A stretch of 64,000 nt of DNA from Staphylococcus ratti (GTDB lineage: Bacteria; Bacillota; Bacilli; Staphylococcales; Staphylococcaceae): contig NZ_CP086654.1 of NCBI RefSeq assembly GCF_020883535.1, positions 496,001 to 560,000 on the forward strand, written 5' to 3'. Of the stretch, positions 55,818-64,000 are shown piece after piece. The notes under the pieces were generated by a model. The model worked only from the letters and a program-made list of their open reading frames with translations. It made no database searches and was not told the DNA's origin. Numbering within the stretch: the stretch's first letter is position 1; each line of letters begins with the position of its first letter. Made by a program: the position numbers and the translations under genes.

Positions 55818-56600
55818 ATGAAAGCTTTTATTAAAAAGCATCCATCTAGGGTGTTTATCATTGTCATTTTAGCTGTGTTTTTTATTTTGCTTTTTATAAA
55901 TGAAACAACATTTTTTAAGAATGATAAAACAGTAACTTTTGAAGAAGCCTTTCAACGTCAAGTAAGTCAGGGGATTTATCATACGAAGTCCAATCAAAAT
56001 CAATTCGTTGAAGCGAGCAATGATGATGTGAAAGCTGCGATGCGCGTCAAATGGCGTGATTCTGATTTAAAGTATATGGATATTTCAGAACCGGTTCATT
56101 TATCTGAAGAAGAAGTGAATCAAATGTTAAAAGGTAAAGGTATATTAGAAAATCAAGGTAAAGCATTTTTAGAGGCGCAAAAAGCAACAGATGTAAATGT
56201 TATTTACCTAGTTAGCCATGCGTTAATTGAGACAGGTGAGGGACATTCGCAACTTGCCCGTGGTCTGAAACATGGTAATCAACGTTATTACAATTTTTTC
56301 GGTATTGGCGCGTTTGATAGTCATGCGGTTGAGACTGGAAAGAGTTACGCAATTGAAGCGAAATGGACTTCTCCTGAACGTGCGATAAAAGGTGGCGCTC
56401 ATTTTGTTAGAGATAACTATTTTAAAAACGGTCAAATTACGCTATATCAGATGAAATGGAATCCACAAAACCCAGGCACGAATCAATATGCGAGTGATAT
56501 TGATTGGCCTTCGAAAATTGCAGAACATATGCAACCATATTATGATAAATTTGGCATAAAAAAAGAAGATGTCCGGAGAGATTTTTATCGAAAATCATAG
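55818..56600 (+). CDS. Membrane-anchored GH73 glucosaminidase
   Basis: A 260-residue protein with an N-terminal signal anchor (about 12-28) and a glucosaminidase domain (about 110-255). The likely catalytic Glu is E138 in SHALIETGEGHSQLARG, with the YYNFFGIGAFD motif at 157-167. It cuts the GlcNAc-MurNAc bond in peptidoglycan, as S. aureus SagA/SagB do. AGGGGAG precedes the ATG. Together with the CHAP proteins nearby it belongs to the wall-turnover set. Confidence 0.88.
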   Translation: MKAFIKKHPSRVFIIVILAVFFILLFINETTFFKNDKTVTFEEAFQRQVSQGIYHTKSNQNQFVEASNDDVKAAMRVKWRDSDLKYMDISEPVHLSEEEVNQMLKGKGILENQGKAFLEAQKATDVNVIYLVSHALIETGEGHSQLARGLKHGNQRYYNFFGIGAFDSHAVETGKSYAIEAKWTSPERAIKGGAHFVRDNYFKNGQITLYQMKWNPQNPGTNQYASDIDWPSKIAEHMQPYYDKFGIKKEDVRRDFYRKS

Positions 56601-56685
56601 TTTAATAAAACGATATTAAGTGTTGACCAAACATCGTGACAAAACATCTTAGGAATGATGGAAAGGTATAATGAGGTGAAAGAAA

Positions 56686-57810
56686 ATGAAAATTGGGATA
56701 GTAGGCGCTGGTATAGGAGGTCTTACACTAGCTGCTTTATTACGTGGTAAAGGATACGATGTTTATGTGTTTGAAAAAAAGACACATATAGAAGAAGTAG
56801 GTGCAGGTTTAGGTATTGGAGATAACGTACTTCAAAAATTAGGGGGCCACGATCTAGCTAAAGGGCTTAAAAATGAAGGTCAACTTTTAGAAACGATGCG
56901 TGTGCGTGACGATAAAGGTCAAGTCCTAAGTGATGTTACATTTTCTAAAGAGACGACCAATTTAGCGTTGCTCCGTCAATCTCTTGTCGAAACGATAGCG
57001 TCTTATGTTGATATAAAAGTGATTCATTTTAATCGTGAAGTGACAGATATTAAAGTGAGCGAAACCGGTGTCTCCCTCGACTTCTCTTCATCACCGACCG
57101 AGCATTTTGATCTTGTCGTAGGTGCAGATGGTTTGCGCTCTAAAATTCGCCAAACCGTGTTTCCAGATAGTAAAGTCTTGTATCAAGGTTATACATGTTT
57201 TCGTGGTATCGTGGACGATATGAGTCAAATAGGTCAAGTGGCTGAAGAATACTGGGGGAAAAAGGGAAGATTTGGAATTGTACCGTTGCTCAATGGCAAA
57301 GCGTATTGGTTTGCGACAATGAATGCTAAAGAAAAAGATGTGAAATATTTACATTTTAACAAACCATACTTACAAGCGTACTTTAATCACTTCCCTGAAA
57401 AAGTACGTACAGTACTAGATAAGCAGTCTGAAACTGACATTTTACATCATGATATTTACGATTTAAAACCATTAAAATCATTTGTTTATCAAAATCGTGT
57501 TGTATTAATAGGAGATGCTGCGCATGCTACAACACCTAATATGGGGCAAGGTGCAGGTCAAGCTATGGAAGATGCTATCGTTTTAGCTAACGTTTTAAAT
57601 AAATATGACGTGCTACAAGCGCTCAAGCGTTATAATCAATTGCGCGTCAAGCATACGGCTAAAGTTATCAAACGTTCAAGAAAAATTGGCAAAATGGCGC
57701 AAAAAGAAGGAAGTTTAGGCATTAAAATGAGAAATAAGTTTATGCGCACTATACCAAATCAACTGATCGCAAGACAAACGCGATTTTTATACAAAACAAA
57801 AAGTGAATAA
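56686..57810 (+). CDS. FAD-dependent monooxygenase
   Basis: A 374-residue flavoprotein with the nucleotide-binding motif GAGIGGLTLAALL (7-19), the DG motif LVVGADGLRSKIRQTVF (about 147-163) and GDAAHATTPNMGQGAGQAMEDA (about 279-300). These are the three marks of the salicylate-hydroxylase/UbiH-type monooxygenases. The substrate is an aromatic or isoprenoid molecule that I cannot name. Ribosome site AATGAGGTG. It converges with the 2-hydroxyacid dehydrogenase gene. Confidence 0.9.
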   Translation: MKIGIVGAGIGGLTLAALLRGKGYDVYVFEKKTHIEEVGAGLGIGDNVLQKLGGHDLAKGLKNEGQLLETMRVRDDKGQVLSDVTFSKETTNLALLRQSLVETIASYVDIKVIHFNREVTDIKVSETGVSLDFSSSPTEHFDLVVGADGLRSKIRQTVFPDSKVLYQGYTCFRGIVDDMSQIGQVAEEYWGKKGRFGIVPLLNGKAYWFATMNAKEKDVKYLHFNKPYLQAYFNHFPEKVRTVLDKQSETDILHHDIYDLKPLKSFVYQNRVVLIGDAAHATTPNMGQGAGQAMEDAIVLANVLNKYDVLQALKRYNQLRVKHTAKVIKRSRKIGKMAQKEGSLGIKMRNKFMRTIPNQLIARQTRFLYKTKSE

Positions 57811-57922
57811 AAGACAAATATATTAAAGTGAGTGCACTGAAAAGTAAGGCCCAATTGGGCAATCAAAGCGTGCAATGACAACTTTATAGCTATACCTCTA
57901 CAATATGAAATGAAAAATGTAA

Positions 57923-57975
57923 AAAATGTGCGTAAATTGGAAAAGCTTTCCGCTTGCCATTTACGCACATTTTAA
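57923..57975. terminator. Terminator between monooxygenase and dehydrogenase genes
   Basis: AAAATGTGCGTAAAT (57923-57937) pairs perfectly with ATTTACGCACATTTT (57959-57973). A-rich and T-rich flanks allow use on both strands. Confidence 0.93.
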
Positions 57976-58932
57976 TTATGCATTAACGATATAGTCAGGT
58001 GTTTCACCATTCGCTTTTTTAATTAAGTTTTGAGCTACAATTTTAGCCATCATATCACGAGCTTCGTAAGTGGCGTTACCAATATGTGGTGTAATGACAA
58101 CGTTATCTAAAGTTTTTAAGCCTTCTGTAATCTCAGGTTCGAATTCATATACATCGAGTGCAGCACCTTCAATGGTTTTGTTTTGTAAGGCTTCAAGTAA
58201 TGCTTTTTCATGAACAATAGGGCCTCTAGAGGCGTTGATAAGGTAGCTTGTTGGTTTCATGCATTTTAATTGAGCTTCATCAATCATATGTTCCATAGAA
58301 GGGTTATACGCTGCATTGATAACAACAAAATCTGCACTTTGAAGTAGCGTTTCTAAATCCACGTAAGTTGCATCAAGCGCTTGCTCTTTATCTTCTTTGC
58401 GATGTGGACCTGTATATAAAATTTCCATATCAAATCCCTTAGCTCTACGTGCCACGGCGCTACCGATTTCACCTAGGCCGATAATGCCAATCGTTTTACC
58501 TGACACTTCACGTCCTCGGAAGAAATGTGGCGCCCAGCCATCAAAGCCTTCGTGACGCATTAATTGGTCGCCTTCAGGAATACGGCGTGCAACAGCAAGT
58601 AAAATCCCCATCGTTAATTCTGCAGTTGCATTAGTAGATGCTTTAGGTGTATTGGATACGCCGATGCCTTTTGATTTAGCATAGTCAATATCTACATTAT
58701 TAAAACCTGCGCCATAATTAGCGATGAAAGCCAACTGTTTTCCACTATCAATTACGTCTTGATCGACGTTTGTAGATAATAAGCTTACAAGACCAAAAGC
58801 ATTTTCGACGCCTCGCTTTAAGTCCTCTTTACTAATAATGCCCTTTCCTTCATAGACTTCAACCTCAAAATGTTCATTTAATAACTTAAGGCCAGCATCT
58901 GGAATAGGACCAGCAACAAATATTTTTTTCAT
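57976..58932 (-). CDS. D-2-hydroxyacid dehydrogenase
   Basis: The ATG at 58932 follows AAAGGTGGG; a longer frame runs into the cre site and is rejected. The 318-residue protein has the NAD-binding motif GIIGLGEIGSAVARRAKGF (about 150-168), the catalytic Arg in LINASRGPIVHE, a Glu in VYEFEPEI, and the catalytic His in TPHIGNATYEARDM. It reduces a 2-keto acid or glyoxylate/hydroxypyruvate with NAD(P)H. The substrate is unknown. The cre-like site upstream suggests glucose repression. Confidence 0.92.
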   Translation of the reverse strand: MKKIFVAGPIPDAGLKLLNEHFEVEVYEGKGIISKEDLKRGVENAFGLVSLLSTNVDQDVIDSGKQLAFIANYGAGFNNVDIDYAKSKGIGVSNTPKASTNATAELTMGILLAVARRIPEGDQLMRHEGFDGWAPHFFRGREVSGKTIGIIGLGEIGSAVARRAKGFDMEILYTGPHRKEDKEQALDATYVDLETLLQSADFVVINAAYNPSMEHMIDEAQLKCMKPTSYLINASRGPIVHEKALLEALQNKTIEGAALDVYEFEPEITEGLKTLDNVVITPHIGNATYEARDMMAKIVAQNLIKKANGETPDYIVNA

Positions 58933-59248
58933 CGAGTTTCCCACCTTTCTGTTCAAGTATAAAGTAAACGCTTTCTTCATGGCAAGGCATGATGATTATA
59001 GAAAAATACGAGAAGTATCAATATAATGTTGTTATTCGTGAGTGACGGTCCAATGTCAAATAACCCATGCGATTTTAGTATATATGCGAGGGGATGAATT
59101 ACGTGGTTTTTAGGTAGATGAAAAACTGGAAGCGTGATATTTTTATTTCTCTTTTTAAAGCAAAAAAATAGGAAGATGAGACATAGTGTATCAACAGATC
59201 AATGTTAATACGTTTGTCCCAACCTCCTTATTAAGTGATTGTAATATA
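58933..59248. other. Intergenic region, dehydrogenase to CHAP gene
   Basis: Apart from the cre-like site at 58961-58976 and the promoter it must accompany, I see no feature. The CHAP gene's terminator should lie near its end at 59190-59248, but no clear hairpin with T-run is visible there. Confidence 0.5.
58961..58976 (-). promoter_or_regulatory. cre-like site of the 2-hydroxyacid dehydrogenase gene
   Basis: On the minus strand AAGAAAGCGTTTACTT matches the CcpA consensus at all but one position. It is about 30 bases before the start codon, a position that fits roadblock or promoter-overlapping repression. Confidence 0.7.
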
Positions 59249-59818
59249 TTAATTTATGTGAATAAAGCTGTATGAACCAACTTCGCTAGCCGAAATTGTA
59301 CGCTCACTTATATTGAATGGTCCACCATCATAATTCATTTCAGAAACAGTAATTGAACCGTCTTCATTAACAGATTCAACATATGCCACGTGTCCCATTG
59401 GTCCTTCAGAAGATTGCATGATTGCACCTTTTTCAGGAGTATGGTCTACCGTAAATCCAGCCGCAGCGGCTGCGCTTGCCCAACTGTTTGCGTTACCCCA
59501 AGTTGAGCCGATCGAACCGCCAACTTTGTCATAAACATACCAAGTACATTGACCTGCTGTGTATAAATTACCAGCAGAAGTCACACCTTTAGAATGTGTT
59601 GATGTTGAAGTTGTTGTAGTGTTTGAACCATTTGTATATGAAGCGGCATTATTTGATGTGTAATCGTACTGTGTTGTTCCACCATTCGTATTATAATTGT
59701 AATTCCATGTATATTGATAGCTACCTTCAGCTGCATCCGCTTCTTGGTGATTTAAACCAATTGCTGCTGCACCTACTCCTGCTGTTAATGTTGTTATTGT
59801 AGCGATTTTCTTTAACAT
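59249..59818 (-). CDS. Secreted CHAP amidase, SsaA-like
   Basis: A 189-residue secreted protein with a signal peptide ([21 protein letters not shown]... cut near ADAA-EG), a Tyr/Asn/Thr-rich linker (about 30-85), and a C-terminal CHAP domain. The catalytic Cys is in [15 protein letters not shown] and the His in [26 protein letters not shown]. It cleaves peptidoglycan stem or cross-bridge peptides. A WalR-like box upstream suggests control by WalKR. The relative at the right end of the window is cut by the edge. Confidence 0.9.
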   Translation of the reverse strand: MLKKIATITTLTAGVGAAAIGLNHQEADAAEGSYQYTWNYNYNTNGGTTQYDYTSNNAASYTNGSNTTTTSTSTHSKGVTSAGNLYTAGQCTWYVYDKVGGSIGSTWGNANSWASAAAAAGFTVDHTPEKGAIMQSSEGPMGHVAYVESVNEDGSITVSEMNYDGGPFNISERTISASEVGSYSFIHIN

Positions 59819-59967
59819 AATAAAAGTCCTCCAATGATTAAATATTTTTAGTATTGATGCTTTATTTGCTAAAAGTTTTACTGAGTATCTGACTCAAAAC
59901 GATAACTTTGAATCGCTTGTTTAACGACAAAACACACTTTATCAAAAAAAATAAGCTTTGTGTGAAA

Positions 59968-59984
59968 TGTTACAGTTTTGTAAT
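59968..59984 (+). promoter_or_regulatory. WalR-like box upstream of the CHAP gene
   Basis: TGTTAC, five bases, TGTAAT fits the WalR consensus TGTWAH-N5-TGTWAH in both half sites. It is 150 bases upstream of the start and faces the opposite strand from the gene, so the sense of control is uncertain. Confidence 0.6.
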
Positions 59985-60135
59985 CAAATTTAAAAAGCCT
60001 TATTCCGTTTTGTAATGATGTAACATAAGACACTTTTGTTAAAAATGGAACTAAAAGAGGTGGGGGATTTTTTAAGATATAAGCATTCAACATTGTGAAG
60101 ATATACTGAAATTAAGGAAAATTACGCATATAGAA

Positions 60136-60170
60136 GAGGTCAATGATAGCGCTAACGCATCATTGACCTC
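60136..60170 (-). terminator. Hairpin after the DUF4870 gene
   Basis: GAGGTCAATGAT (60136-60147) pairs perfectly with ATCATTGACCTC (60159-60170). The following T-stretch on the minus strand is weak (TTCTATAT). Confidence 0.65.
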
Positions 60171-60242
60171 ATGATAAAATTTGAGTTTTTTATGTTGTTA
60201 AAATATTTTTTGTAATGTTTTTTGTAACAATTTTAGTACATA

Positions 60243-60620
60243 TTATTTGAAGAAACGAATTGAAAGTGGTGGCAAATAATCTTCGCCATTATAAGCTTTA
60301 ACAATCGCAACAATGTGAAAAATAAATGATAATAAAAGGATAATAGGTAAAGCAAAAAGTCCAATTAAAACAATGATTAGTATACTAGCTAAAATGGTCC
60401 AAAGTGTATAAGAGATTATAAAATTAAAGTAGTTTTTACCCGTAACATCCACAAATTTTGAGTTCTCGTATTTTATAAGCCAAATGAGCAATGGCCCTAA
60501 AATTGTAGTGAAGAATGATGTTACATAAATAAGTACGGCCATTAAACGTTCTTCTTCAGTCGGATATACACCACCAGGGGAAGAAACCGTACCATTCTTT
60601 ATTTCATCATAGTGAGTCAT
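60243..60620 (-). CDS. DUF4870-family membrane protein
   Basis: A 125-residue protein with three to four helices and the DUF4870 pattern: EERLMAVLIYVTSFFTTILGPLLIWLIKYENSKFVDVTGKNYFNFIISYTLW and a C-terminal AIVKAYNGEDYLPPLSIRF. The function of the family is unknown. AGGTGAACTAGGGAATG is the start region. It is divergent from the opine-dehydrogenase gene. Confidence 0.88.
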   Translation of the reverse strand: MTHYDEIKNGTVSSPGGVYPTEEERLMAVLIYVTSFFTTILGPLLIWLIKYENSKFVDVTGKNYFNFIISYTLWTILASILIIVLIGLFALPIILLLSFIFHIVAIVKAYNGEDYLPPLSIRFFK

Positions 60621-60826
60621 TCCCTAGTTCACCTCCATTTGTGGAATTTTAGTGATGTATCCATATTAACATATATTGTGATAAATTTCATTTTAAGAGA
60701 TGTATGAAAAGGCCCTTCAAAGCGGGTTTGACAATATATAAGATTATCTATTTCATTTTAGTCATACGTTTGTTAACATGCTTATGAGACATATTTATAG
60801 AAAATTGAGGAAATGGGGAGAGCATT

Positions 60827-61903
60827 ATGAAAATTGCGATTGTAGGGTCAGGTAATGGCGCGGTGACAGCTGCTGTCCAAATGATGGATAAAGGGCATGA
60901 CGTGCGCTTGTATTGTAGAAATCAAAGTATTCATAAGTTTGATCAAGCGAAAGCAAAGGGAGGCTTTCAATTTAATGATGAGGGACAAGAATCATTTATA
61001 CCATTTACAGATATAAGTGATGATATGTCGTACGTTTTAGAGGGGGCAGAAGTGATTATGCTCATTATTCCTTCTTCATTTATCGAATATTATGCAGAAT
61101 TGATGGCTTCGTATATTCATGAGAATCAAATTATCTTCTTTAATATGGCAGCAGCAATGGGCTCGGCTCGATTTATTAAAGTACTCAAAGAACTGAAAAA
61201 TGAAGTGCGTCCGATTTTTGCAGAAGCGAATACGTTAACTTACGGTACGCGTGTTGACTTTGATAATGCCATTGTCAATTTATCGTTAAATGTACGCAAA
61301 GTTTATTTCTCCACTTTTAATGAGGCAGATTTAACTGAAACCTTTAAAAAAATAGAAACGTTATATCCATATATCGTTAAAGAAGAAAGTTTATGGCGAA
61401 CAAATTTAGAAAATGGTAACCCAGAAGTACACCCAGGACCAACGTTATTAAATGTCGGACGTATTGATTACAGTGGTGATTTTGCTTTATATAAAGAGGG
61501 TATTACAAGACATACTGTAAGATTATTACATGCCGTTGAATTAGAACGACTCACATTAGGGCGTAAGCTCGGCTTCGAACTTGAAACAGCTAAAGAAGGA
61601 CGTATCGAACGCGGTTACTTAGAACGTGAAGATGAAGATAAGTCACTTAAAAGTTTATTTAATGATAGTCCTGTGTTTTCTCAAATTCGAGGTCCACATC
61701 AAGTAAATAATCGTTATTTAACAGAGGATATCGCCTATGGTCTTGTTTTATGGTCTAGTTTAGGTCGTGAAATCGGAGTTCCAACGCCTAATATAGATGC
61801 GATTATTGTCATTGCTTCTACGATTTTGGAACGTGATTTTTATAAAGAAGGTTTAACAATTGAAGATTTAGGCCGCGAAAACGTCGGTTTAACATCCTAT
61901 TAA
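60827..61903 (+). CDS. NAD/NADP octopine/nopaline-dehydrogenase-family protein
   Basis: A 358-residue opine-dehydrogenase-type enzyme: Rossmann motif GSGNGAVTAAVQM (7-19), then the C-terminal helical domain with NPEVHPGPTLLNVGRID (199-214), whose His202 matches the catalytic histidine of this family. It should reductively join an amino acid and a 2-keto acid, or run in reverse. It is not CntM (staphylopine synthase is longer and is encoded next to the cnt genes). It is 20 bases from a transporter gene, so the pair is an operon. Substrate unknown. Confidence 0.85.
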   Translation: MKIAIVGSGNGAVTAAVQMMDKGHDVRLYCRNQSIHKFDQAKAKGGFQFNDEGQESFIPFTDISDDMSYVLEGAEVIMLIIPSSFIEYYAELMASYIHENQIIFFNMAAAMGSARFIKVLKELKNEVRPIFAEANTLTYGTRVDFDNAIVNLSLNVRKVYFSTFNEADLTETFKKIETLYPYIVKEESLWRTNLENGNPEVHPGPTLLNVGRIDYSGDFALYKEGITRHTVRLLHAVELERLTLGRKLGFELETAKEGRIERGYLEREDEDKSLKSLFNDSPVFSQIRGPHQVNNRYLTEDIAYGLVLWSSLGREIGVPTPNIDAIIVIASTILERDFYKEGLTIEDLGRENVGLTSY

Positions 61904-61923
61904 TCGTGAAGGGGAGATGATTA

Positions 61924-63348
61924 ATGAAACGTCAACCTACTTTGTTAGATTCTGTATCAACGATTGTTGTGATGATGGTCGTCGTTTGTGTAGGGTTTCT
62001 CTTTTTTAAAATACCTGTACAACCTTTACTGATTATTGCTTCAGCATATGCCGCTTTTATTGCATGGCGAGTGGGCTTACGATGGAAAGATCTTGAAGAG
62101 GGGATTACAGAACGCTTAGCTACAGCAATGCCAGCGCTTTTTATTATACTTTCAGTTGGGATTATTGTAGGAACTTGGATGTATTCAGGCACCGTTCCGG
62201 GCTTGATTTATTATGGCTTGAAATTTTTAAGCCCACAATTTTTCTTAGTCTCTGCCTTTTTAATTTCAGCGGTATGTTCAGTGGCCACTGGTACAGCATG
62301 GGGTTCTGCATCTACGGCGGGTATCGCGTTAATTGCGATTGCGATACAAATGGACATTCCAGCCGGTATGGCAGCAGGTGCAATTATTTCAGGCGCTGTG
62401 TTTGGTGACAAAATGTCACCATTATCTGATACAACCAATTTGGCTGCCCTTGTGACGAGAGTGAACATTTTTAATCATATTAAACATATGATTTGGACAA
62501 CGATTCCAGCATCATTAATTGGTATTGTGATTTGGCATATTGCTTCAATGGGATTAGCGCATCAAGCGAACACTAAAAATATCCAAAATTTGTTAAATGA
62601 TATAGATTTGATGTATCATATTAACATTTTCATTTGGATTCCTGCACTTGTGATTATTATATGTTTGGCTTTGAAAATGGCTACTGTCCCAGCGATGTTA
62701 ATTTCAAGTGCTTCTGCGATTATAGTAGGGGCAGTTAACCACGGTTTTAAAATTCAAGATGGATTTAAAGCAACATTTAAAGTTTTTACACCAGATATGT
62801 TACTCACTAAAACGGATGCGCTTTCTAAAAATGCATTAACCCTTATTGAACAAGGGGGCATTATGAGCATGACTCAAATTATCGTCACGATTTTTTGTGG
62901 TTATGCATTTGCGGGAATTGTTGAGAAGGCAGGCTGTTTAGACGTATTATTAGAATCAATATCTAGTAAGATTAACCATAGAGGTTCATTGATATTAGTA
63001 ACAGTTATTGGAACGTTAACAATGGTACTTGCGGCAGGCGTAGCTTCTATTGCGATTATTATGGTGGGTGTATTGCTAATGGATATGTACAATAAAATGG
63101 GTTACGATCGCGTAAATTTATCGCGTACACTTGAAGATTCAGGGACAATGGTGTTGCCATTAATTCCATGGGGGACATCAGGAGTTTACTATACACAACA
63201 ATTAGGCGTAGAAGTAAGTGAATTTTTCATTTGGGCAATTCCTTGTTATTTATGTATTATTATCGCATTATTTTATGGTTTCACAGGTATCAGTATTAAA
63301 AAAACCAAGCAGAAAATGAAGGTGTCACACCGATACGGTAAGCTGTGA
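61924..63348 (+). CDS. NhaC-family antiporter, opine-dehydrogenase-linked
   Basis: A 474-residue membrane protein with about 12 helices and the family motifs TGTAWGSASTAGIALIAIA (about 122-140), SGAVFGDKMSPLSDTTNLAAL (about 156-176) and EDSGTMVLPLIPWGTSGVYYTQ near residue 403-424. The two Asp and the SDTTN motif belong to the ion/substrate site. Because it is cotranscribed with an opine dehydrogenase, it may carry the substrate or product of that enzyme rather than just protons and sodium (inference). AAGGGGAGATG precedes the ATG. Confidence 0.88.
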   Translation: MKRQPTLLDSVSTIVVMMVVVCVGFLFFKIPVQPLLIIASAYAAFIAWRVGLRWKDLEEGITERLATAMPALFIILSVGIIVGTWMYSGTVPGLIYYGLKFLSPQFFLVSAFLISAVCSVATGTAWGSASTAGIALIAIAIQMDIPAGMAAGAIISGAVFGDKMSPLSDTTNLAALVTRVNIFNHIKHMIWTTIPASLIGIVIWHIASMGLAHQANTKNIQNLLNDIDLMYHINIFIWIPALVIIICLALKMATVPAMLISSASAIIVGAVNHGFKIQDGFKATFKVFTPDMLLTKTDALSKNALTLIEQGGIMSMTQIIVTIFCGYAFAGIVEKAGCLDVLLESISSKINHRGSLILVTVIGTLTMVLAAGVASIAIIMVGVLLMDMYNKMGYDRVNLSRTLEDSGTMVLPLIPWGTSGVYYTQQLGVEVSEFFIWAIPCYLCIIIALFYGFTGISIKKTKQKMKVSHRYGKL

Positions 63349-63588
63349 ACAAACTATTTTGATAATATGTACAATTTATAGGTTTAAAATGTCAATTTTC
63401 GGTAATACTAATAATGTAAATGAGGTAAATCCATATATTACTCAATAGTGCTTTGTAGCGAGGATACTATTAGAATCTGGAATTTACCAATTTATTAATC
63501 AATATTTACTAGTTATAAAAAGTCCTTCTATTGTTAGGGTTTCATCTTTGTTTAGTATTTTGTAGCGATTGTACTTTACAAAGTGGAA

Positions 63589-63628
63589 CCCTTATTTTTA
63601 TGGTTCTGTTATGACACAAAAATAAGGG
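63589..63628 (-). terminator. Hairpin in the 3' region of the right-end CHAP gene
   Basis: CCCTTATTTTT (63589-63599) pairs perfectly with AAAAATAAGGG (63618-63628). On the minus strand it lies beyond the repeat. Confidence 0.6.
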
Positions 63629-63799
63629 AGTGGGACAGAAATCTATTTGATTTCGTTGTCCCACCCCCACAAGGCTGACTAGGGTTGAAATGAGCTAGTA
63701 AGCGAAGTTTCAATCCAGTCAGCTACTGTGCTTATTAGCAGTTACCTTCTCATTATAGAAGTGGGACAGAAATCTATATGATTTCTGTCCCGCCCCCTT
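63627..63799 (-). repeat. Inverted copy of the two-hairpin repeat
   Basis: Read on the minus strand it has the same order as the other arrays: first hairpin (GGGACAGAAATC-type arms), second hairpin with GCTGACTGGATTGAAACTTCG...TTTCAACCCTAGTCAGCC, and again a first hairpin. Its reverse orientation follows the minus-strand CHAP gene, so the head still points away from that gene's stop. Confidence 0.88.
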
Positions 63800-63837
63800 A
63801 ACTAAAAGATATTTGAAATATTTAATAGTGATCGGAA

Positions 63838-64000
63838 TTAGTGAATGTAATTATAGCTTGCAGCTGCACTTGCTGAAATCGTACGTGATGTAACAACACC
63901 CGGGCCATGACCATAATTCATTTCAGAAACAGTGATTGAACCATTGCTATTTACAGATTCTACATATGCTACATGACCAAAAGGACCTGAAGCAGTTTGT
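63838..64000 (-). CDS. CHAP-domain secreted protein, C-terminal part (cut by window edge)
   Basis: The frame is open to the right edge and ends with TAA at 63838-63840. The 53 visible residues include [30 protein letters not shown] and end ...[10 protein letters not shown]. This is the last part of a CHAP domain very like the one at 59249; the catalytic His is in GHVAYV, and the Cys lies outside the window. It is a second SsaA-like protein. Confidence 0.88.
   Translation of the reverse strand, partial: QTASGPFGHVAYVESVNSNGSITVSEMNYGHGPGVVTSRTISASAAASYNYIH

Larger units (their letters stand above)
59819..60242. other. Long leader region of the CHAP gene
   Basis: A 424-base spacer with a WalR-like box at 59968-59984, a nearby TGTAATGATGTAAC stretch, and a hairpin at 60136-60170 behind the DUF4870 gene. 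No coding frame looks real. Confidence 0.6.
63349..63837. other. Intergenic region, NhaC to CHAP (convergent)
   Basis: Contains TTTGTAGCGA twice (near 63451 and 63560), a perfect 11-base hairpin (63589-63628) and an inverted copy of the repeat family (63627-63799). The segment 63349-63588 is AT-rich and has no feature I can name. Confidence 0.6.

Noticed and set aside
60827..61903. Staphylopine synthase CntM
   Set aside because: The protein is shorter than CntM as I recall it, and cntK, cntL and the cnt transporter genes are not beside it.
1..64000. Prophage, insertion sequence, pathogenicity island or tRNA cluster
   Set aside because: No integrase, transposase, terminal inverted repeats, att-like direct repeats or tRNA cloverleaf were seen; gene content is ordinary core staphylococcal.

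Overview
The window is a piece of a Staphylococcus chromosome. The evidence is low G+C content, AAGGAGG-type ribosome binding sites, many staphylococcal families (TcaR, LyrA, SsaA-like CHAP proteins, an RsaI-type RNA, MurP/MurQ/MupG, hyaluronate lyase) and a gene order that I recall from the S. aureus region running from ssaA through fdh, an LCP gene, suhB, hut, lyrA, rpiA and fni to tca. It is not S. aureus itself: protein divergence, the short TcaA, the hysA and mur insertions and the repeat family point to another species, perhaps of the hyicus/intermedius branch (inference). I see no phage, transposase, CRISPR array, rRNA or tRNA.

Layout. 1-7.7 kb: DUF218 protein, tcaR and a short tcaA-like gene without tcaB, a TetR regulator, a thioredoxin-like protein, a degenerate esterase, two 130-bp repeats and a lone PTS EIIC. 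7.9-18.8 kb: thioesterase, fni, a Zur-controlled COG0523 GTPase, gltS, an NhaC-type antiporter, a citrate transporter, secreted hyaluronate lyase and a DNA glycosylase. 19-25 kb: DUF805, an ABC exporter, ynfA, a small XRE regulator, SRPBCC and MOSC proteins, rpiA. 25-35 kb: lyrA, the hut cluster (hutG, LysR, yjiH, hutU, hutI), a 588-bp repeat array, and a SAM-I riboswitch in front of an NhaC-family transporter (probable MetT). 35-49 kb: BASS transporter, HAD phosphatase with small membrane proteins, FNT channel, amino-acid permease, the MurNAc operon mupG-murQ-murP, a CPBP protease, a LysR/EamA pair. 49-64 kb: an RsaI-like sRNA with a perfect cre, inositol monophosphatase, LCP ligase, an FdhF-type molybdoenzyme with its DUF1641 partner, GH73 glucosaminidase, FAD monooxygenase, 2-hydroxyacid dehydrogenase, CHAP amidase, DUF4870, an opine-dehydrogenase/NhaC pair, and the 3' end of a second CHAP gene.

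How the genes fit together. Much of the window concerns carbon and nitrogen scavenging under catabolite control. cre-like sites lie at the RsaI-like RNA, mupG, fdhF and the 2-hydroxyacid dehydrogenase. Substrates include histidine (hut), MurNAc from cell-wall turnover, citrate, hyaluronan, glutamate and methionine. A second theme is wall remodelling (two CHAP proteins, GH73, LCP, LyrA). A third is metal and cofactor sensing (Zur operator, SAM riboswitch).

I do not find a clearly unprecedented system. The best candidates for new biology are the opine-dehydrogenase/NhaC pair with no assigned substrate, the FdhF-like enzyme with Cys-Gln at the active site, the 129-130-bp two-hairpin repeat family that always sits at gene 3' ends, and several undescribed small proteins.
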